From: Pseudarthrobacter sp.
GTDB lineage: Bacteria > Actinomycetota > Actinomycetes > Actinomycetales > Micrococcaceae
Assembly (NCBI GenBank): GCA_031178005.1
Contig: JAPSJV010000010.1
Coordinates: 1 to 64,000, forward strand
Length of the DNA: 64,000 nucleotides
Direction: 5' to 3'
The translations under genes were made by a program, and so were the position numbers. The notes below the pieces were generated by a model. The model was not told where the DNA came from. It ran no database searches and saw nothing but the letters and a program-made list of their open reading frames with translations. Positions 60,578-64,000 of this stretch are shown one piece after another; the first letter of the stretch is position 1; each line of letters opens with the position of its first letter.

Positions 60578-61549
60578 ATGCAGTACACCCACCTGGGCCG
60601 CTCCGGCCTGCAGGTTTCCCGGCTTTGCCTTGGCACCATGAACTTCGGCCCGCAGACCGAGGAAGCGGACGCCCACAGCATCATGGATTCCGCGCAGGAA
60701 GCCGGCATCAATTTCTTCGACACGGCCAACGTCTACGGCGGCAAAGACCACCGCGGCTGGACAGAGGAGATCATCGGCCGCTGGTTTGCCCAGGGCAACG
60801 AGCGTCGCGAGCACACAGTTCTGGCCACCAAGCTCTACGGCACCATGACTGACCGGCCCAACGAGTCCAAGCTGTCCGCGCTGAATATCCGCCGCGCCCT
60901 GGATGCCAGCCTCAAACGCCTGCAGACGGACTACATCGACGTCTACCAGTTCCACCACATCGACCGGAACACCCCATGGGACGAGATCTGGCAGGCCATC
61001 GAAGTAGCCGTCCAGCAGGGCAAGATCCTCTACTCCGGCAGCAGCAACTTTGCCGGCTGGCATATCGCCCAGGCGCAGGAAGCAGCGCAGCGCCGGAACT
61101 ACACCGGGCTGGTCAGCGAGCAGTCCATCTACAACCTGTTCATGCGTCAGGTGGAACTCGAGGTCATTCCGGCGGCCCGGCAGTACGGGCTGGGCCTGAT
61201 TCCCTGGTCCCCGCTTCAGGGCGGCCTGCTGGGCGGGGTGCTTAAGAAGGAAAATGAGGGCGTGCGGCGCAGTGAAGGCCGAGCACTGGAAACGATGAAG
61301 AAGCACCGGGAGCAGATCCAGCAGTATGAGGACCTGGCTGACGACCTGGGCCACGAGCCCGGTGACGTTGCCCTCGCCTGGCTGCTGCATCAGCCCGCGG
61401 TGACCGCTCCGATCGTGGGGCCACGCACCCAGGAACAGCTCGACGCCGCCATCCGGGCTTTGGACGTCACGCTCGACGCCGATGCGCTCAAGCGCCTCGA
61501 CGACATCTTCCCGGGGCACCGGACCGCCCCGGAAGACTACGCATGGTGA
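60578..61549 (+). CDS. Aldo-keto reductase (YghZ/Kv-beta-like)
   Basis: 323 residues from ATG at 60578 (GAGAGGA about six bases upstream; the ATG-like start at 60563 lies before it). Catalytic residues: INFFDTANVYGG (Asp and Tyr), TVLATKLYG (Lys) and DVYQFHHIDRN (His). ERRQYTGLV-like NYTGLVSEQSIYNLF and APIVGPRTQEQL at the NADPH site also fit. This subgroup includes E. coli YghZ, which reduces L-glyceraldehyde-3-phosphate and methylglyoxal; the substrate here is unknown. The next gene's start overlaps its end by 7 bp. Confidence 0.92.
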   Translation: MQYTHLGRSGLQVSRLCLGTMNFGPQTEEADAHSIMDSAQEAGINFFDTANVYGGKDHRGWTEEIIGRWFAQGNERREHTVLATKLYGTMTDRPNESKLSALNIRRALDASLKRLQTDYIDVYQFHHIDRNTPWDEIWQAIEVAVQQGKILYSGSSNFAGWHIAQAQEAAQRRNYTGLVSEQSIYNLFMRQVELEVIPAARQYGLGLIPWSPLQGGLLGGVLKKENEGVRRSEGRALETMKKHREQIQQYEDLADDLGHEPGDVALAWLLHQPAVTAPIVGPRTQEQLDAAIRALDVTLDADALKRLDDIFPGHRTAPEDYAW

Positions 61550-62586
61550 ATCCGCCTGCACTTGCCACAGATCGTGCCGCAGATACCGTGGCGCCAAGGA
61601 ATATCCTCTTCGTCGGCGGCACCGGGGTCATCAGCGCGTCGGCGGCGGAACTCGCCGTCTCGCTGGGCCACCGGCTCACCATCCTCAACCGCGGCCAGTC
61701 CACCGGCAGGCCGGTCCCGGAGGGCGCTGAAGTACTGCACGCGGATATCCGTGACCCCTCCGCCGCACGGGAGGTCCTGAAGGGGCGGGAGTTCGACGCC
61801 GTTGCGGACTTTATTGCCTTCACTCCGGATCAAGCCCGGGCAAGCATGGAGCTGTTTCGCGGGCGGACAGGGCAATACGTATTCATCAGTTCGGCATCGG
61901 CGTACCAGAAGCCGCCCACCCGGCTGCCGATCCTCGAGTCCACTCCCCTGAAGAACCCGTTCTGGCAGTACTCACGCGACAAGATCGCCTGCGAAGACGT
62001 CCTGTTCGAGGCCTACCGTTCCGATGATTTCCCGCTGACCGTGGTCCGTCCGTCGCACACTTACGACCGCACCAAGATCGCGATGGTGGGTGGCTGGACG
62101 GACATCCACCGGATGCGCGAGGGCCTCCCGGTCCTGGTGCATGGCGACGGGACCTCACTCTGGACGCTCACCCACAGCAAGGACTTCGCCAAAGCCTTCG
62201 TCGGATTACTGGGGCGGCCGCAGGCGGTGGGCGAGAGCTACACCATCACCTCTGACGAATATCTGCCGTGGAACCAGATCTACCAGCTGTTTGCGCGGGC
62301 AGCAGGGGTTCGCGATCCGCAACTGGCACATGTGGCCTCGGAGACCATTGCCGCCCATGATGCGGTCTTGGGCGCCAACCTTCTGGGCGACAGGTCCCAT
62401 TCGGTGGTGTTCGACAACACCAAGATCAAGTCATTGGTTCCGTCCTACTCAGCCACCATTCCGTTTGCGGACGGCGCCCGGGAGATTGTGGCCTGGTACG
62501 ACTCGCACCCGGATCTGCAGGTTGTTGACCAGAAGTACATGGAATTAAGTGACAAGCTGATCGCGTTAGCGGCGACAAGCAGCTGA
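61543..62586 (+). CDS. NAD-dependent epimerase/dehydratase (extended SDR) family protein
   Basis: A 347-residue atypical extended SDR. The cofactor motif is NILFVGGTGVISASAAELAV, where the usual GxxGxxG reads GGTGVIS. LTILNRGQ, FIAFTPDQ, YVFISSASAYQ and TVVRPSHTYD follow, and the catalytic Tyr-x3-Lys is altered (YQKPP; YSRDKIACE provides a Tyr/Lys pair). This pattern is shared with chloroplast RNA-binding/isoflavone-reductase-like proteins annotated as epimerases. It is translationally coupled to the aldo-keto reductase upstream, suggesting one redox pathway. Confidence 0.88.
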   Translation: MVNPPALATDRAADTVAPRNILFVGGTGVISASAAELAVSLGHRLTILNRGQSTGRPVPEGAEVLHADIRDPSAAREVLKGREFDAVADFIAFTPDQARASMELFRGRTGQYVFISSASAYQKPPTRLPILESTPLKNPFWQYSRDKIACEDVLFEAYRSDDFPLTVVRPSHTYDRTKIAMVGGWTDIHRMREGLPVLVHGDGTSLWTLTHSKDFAKAFVGLLGRPQAVGESYTITSDEYLPWNQIYQLFARAAGVRDPQLAHVASETIAAHDAVLGANLLGDRSHSVVFDNTKIKSLVPSYSATIPFADGAREIVAWYDSHPDLQVVDQKYMELSDKLIALAATSS

Positions 62587-62669
62587 CCTGCGTGAACGTG
62601 CGGGCGGCTTGGCCTATTCTGGCGGAGTAACGTCCACACTGGATGGGACTTCTGGGGAGATGAGCATAC

Positions 62670-63785
62670 ATGGGTGCACTGGAGCAGGCCGGCACCGGAA
62701 CTGCCGCTGAACAAGCTGCAGGACAAGCCGTCGAAGAAGGGACCGGTGCTGCCGGTTCCGGGGGCACCGGCAGAAGCGGAACCAAACAAAAGCGGCAACG
62801 CCGACGGCGGCGCTGGTGGGGTGCGATTGCGCTCATGGTCCTGGCGGTGGCCTTGGTGCTGTCCCTGACGCCGTGGCCGTCCGCCATGCTGATCCGGAGC
62901 GTCTTCGAGCAGGGAGCCAAGTCCACGGTGGCCGAAATGCTCCCGTATGTTCCGGACATCCCGCTCCGCGAGCAAATGGATATTGTCTACGCCCCGGACG
63001 GGCGGATGGACAGCTACACGCCCGCCGACGCCAAAGGCCCGCTCCCCACAGTGGTGTGGATCCATGGCGGTGCGTGGATTTCCGGAGACAAGCGGGACGT
63101 GGCCCCTTACCTGCAGATTCTCGCGGCGAAGGGCTACACAACCATTGGGCTCAGCTATCCAATTGCCCCGGAAACCACGTATCCCAACGCCGTCGACGAC
63201 ATCAACGAAGCCCTTGCCTACATCAAGGACCACGCTGCCGAACTGAACGTGGACGCCAAGCAGATTGTCCTGGCCGGCGACTCGGCGGGAGCGCAGCTGG
63301 CGAGCCAAATGGCTACCCTGACTGTGAATCCGGACTACGCGAACCTGCTCGGCATCCAGCCTGCCTTGGCGAAGGAAGATCTCGCCGCCACCATCCTGCA
63401 CTGCGGCGTCTACGACCTCAGGGCAATGGCAGAGCTGAGCGGATTGGCTGCCTGGGGCTTCAAGATTGCCCTGTGGGGATACACCGGGACCAAGGACTGG
63501 TCAGAAACCTATGCCGGCAGCACCATGTCCACCATCGAGTTTGCCAACGGGGACCTGCCGCCGACGTTCATCAGTGGAGGAAACGCAGACGGACTCACGT
63601 GGCTGCAGTCCATCCCCTACAGCAACAAGCTGAAGTCCGAAGGCGTGCCAGTAACGCAGTTGTTCTGGGCGGCGCATCACTCAACGGACCTCCCCCACGA
63701 ATACCAGTTCCATCTTGATTTCCCGGAGGCCCAGGAGGCCAGGGACAAGACCTTCGATTTCCTTGCCCAGCACACAACGCGGTAG
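62670..63785 (+). CDS. Membrane-anchored alpha/beta hydrolase (esterase/lipase HGG family)
   Basis: A 371-residue protein. A Gly/Ala/Thr-rich cytoplasmic start and basic stretch (KQKRQRRRRR) precede a membrane helix (GAIALMVLAVALVLSLTP). Outside the membrane is a hormone-sensitive-lipase-like domain: VVWIHGGAWISGDKRDVAPY for the oxyanion hole, VLAGDSAGAQLASQ with nucleophile Ser, ISGGNADGLTWL for the acid, and LFWAAHHSTDLPHEYQ for the His. The substrate is unknown. It is 83 bp after the epimerase-like gene and may be separately transcribed. Confidence 0.88.
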   Translation: MGALEQAGTGTAAEQAAGQAVEEGTGAAGSGGTGRSGTKQKRQRRRRRWWGAIALMVLAVALVLSLTPWPSAMLIRSVFEQGAKSTVAEMLPYVPDIPLREQMDIVYAPDGRMDSYTPADAKGPLPTVVWIHGGAWISGDKRDVAPYLQILAAKGYTTIGLSYPIAPETTYPNAVDDINEALAYIKDHAAELNVDAKQIVLAGDSAGAQLASQMATLTVNPDYANLLGIQPALAKEDLAATILHCGVYDLRAMAELSGLAAWGFKIALWGYTGTKDWSETYAGSTMSTIEFANGDLPPTFISGGNADGLTWLQSIPYSNKLKSEGVPVTQLFWAAHHSTDLPHEYQFHLDFPEAQEARDKTFDFLAQHTTR

Positions 63786-63870
63786 CAACGGATCTACAAC
63801 GTTCTAAATACTCCACCAGCTGGCCTGGCGCAAGGCTTGTTTTCCTCCACAGAGGACCACTAAGTTACTG

Positions 63871-63885
63871 GGGAAGCGTTTTCCC
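63871..63885. promoter_or_regulatory. LacI-type operator before the last gene
   Basis: GGGAAGCGTTTTCCC, a palindrome with outer arms GGGAA/TTCCC and a CG core, typical of LacI-family sugar repressors. It lies 25 bp upstream of the start at 63911. Confidence 0.55.
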
Positions 63886-63910
63886 ATTCTCGAATTGAAA
63901 GGATTCATCG

Positions 63911-64000
63911 ATGAATCCGAACAGGAAATCCGTGCGCAGTCTTTCGGTGGCAGCGGCCGCCGGTGTGGCACTGACCCTCGGCTGCCTGACTACTCCGGCT
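63911..64000 (+). CDS. Secreted protein, 3'-truncated by the window edge
   Basis: The first 30 codons of a gene: MNPNRKSVRSLSVAAAAGVA then LTLGCLTTPA. A basic start, a hydrophobic core and Thr-Pro-Ala form a Sec signal peptide; LTLGC could instead be a lipobox. GAAAGGA lies seven bases before the ATG. The LacI-type operator upstream suggests a sugar-related exported protein, such as a binding protein or hydrolase, but the mature part is not visible. Confidence 0.7.
   Translation, partial: MNPNRKSVRSLSVAAAAGVALTLGCLTTPA

Noticed and set aside
60479-61597. Minus-strand frame ending in VEPVET and LSLSKPSK peptides
   Set aside because: These peptides are translations of the intergenic GGTTTCGACAGGCTCAACC repeat and the body is antisense to an aldo-keto reductase.

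Overview
The window is a 64 kb chromosomal stretch of a GC-rich actinobacterium, most likely of the Micrococcaceae (Arthrobacter, Pseudarthrobacter or Paenarthrobacter). This rests on very high third-position GC, frequent GTG/TTG starts, a truncated DUF222/HNH endonuclease, a Ku plus multidomain LigD pair, a mycothiol-dependent-type DinB-fold protein, a GAF-ANTAR regulator, and the 'GGTTTCGACAGGCTCAACC' type intergenic repeats of that family. I saw no rRNA, tRNA, CRISPR array, prophage or complete insertion sequence.

Layout. 0-8 kb: 3' end of an HNH endonuclease gene, a thiamine-binding (MTH1187-type) protein, a TetR regulator, two small unknown proteins, AzlCD amino-acid exporter, a glycerophosphodiester phosphodiesterase, a DUF445 membrane protein, and an orphan PxpA (LamB/YcsF) coupled to an unknown membrane-associated protein. 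8-15 kb: MFS transporter, then beta-phosphoglucomutase and a GH65 disaccharide phosphorylase behind LacI-type operators, an esterase, RlmC and a DUF6458 protein. 15-20 kb: fructose PTS operon (DeoR regulator, 1-phosphofructokinase, FruA, HPr). 20-26.5 kb: Tat-exported phosphoesterase, DinB-fold protein, and the NHEJ pair Ku/LigD facing away from each other, with two small unknown genes beside it. 27-30.5 kb: MHS-type transporter, FUSC protein, SDR.

30.5-36.2 kb: a complete desferrioxamine-type siderophore operon (desABCD), every junction a 4-bp overlap, behind a DtxR/IdeR-like iron box. 36-39.9 kb: small membrane protein, GAF-ANTAR regulator, YjdJ-type acetyltransferase, acyltransferase-3 and a DUF1304 protein that looks frameshifted. 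39.9-45.7 kb: a four-carbon acid-sugar catabolic operon (class II FBA-like aldolase, GntP permease, LtnD-like dehydrogenase, DUF1537 kinase) opposite a GntR/FCD regulator with a palindromic operator between them.

45.7-56.4 kb: a pectin-utilisation locus. On the minus strand it has a LacI regulator, a GH43 enzyme and a DUF6807 protein. On the plus strand it has a sugar ABC importer without its own ATPase, a secreted pectate lyase-pectin methylesterase fusion, and a second Tat-exported pectate lyase with a cut-down esterase domain. Two AGAAACTTTCT operators exactly 150 bp apart lie between the arms. 56.4-64 kb: dodecin, a small CPxSGxW protein, SelO coupled to an MmyB-type regulator, two aldo-keto reductases, an NAD-dependent epimerase-like protein, a membrane-anchored alpha/beta hydrolase, and the signal peptide of a gene cut by the window edge.

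The most unusual non-coding signals are: a 66-70 bp palindromic repeat element present twice (7.9 kb and 56.7 kb); the arrays of the GATCGAGCCTGTCGA family at 43.2 and 60.5 kb; a 16-bp perfect inverted repeat inside the fruA coding region exactly at the IIA-IIB linker; a 40-bp perfect palindrome after ligD; and 15-bp degenerate tandem repeats between two small genes.
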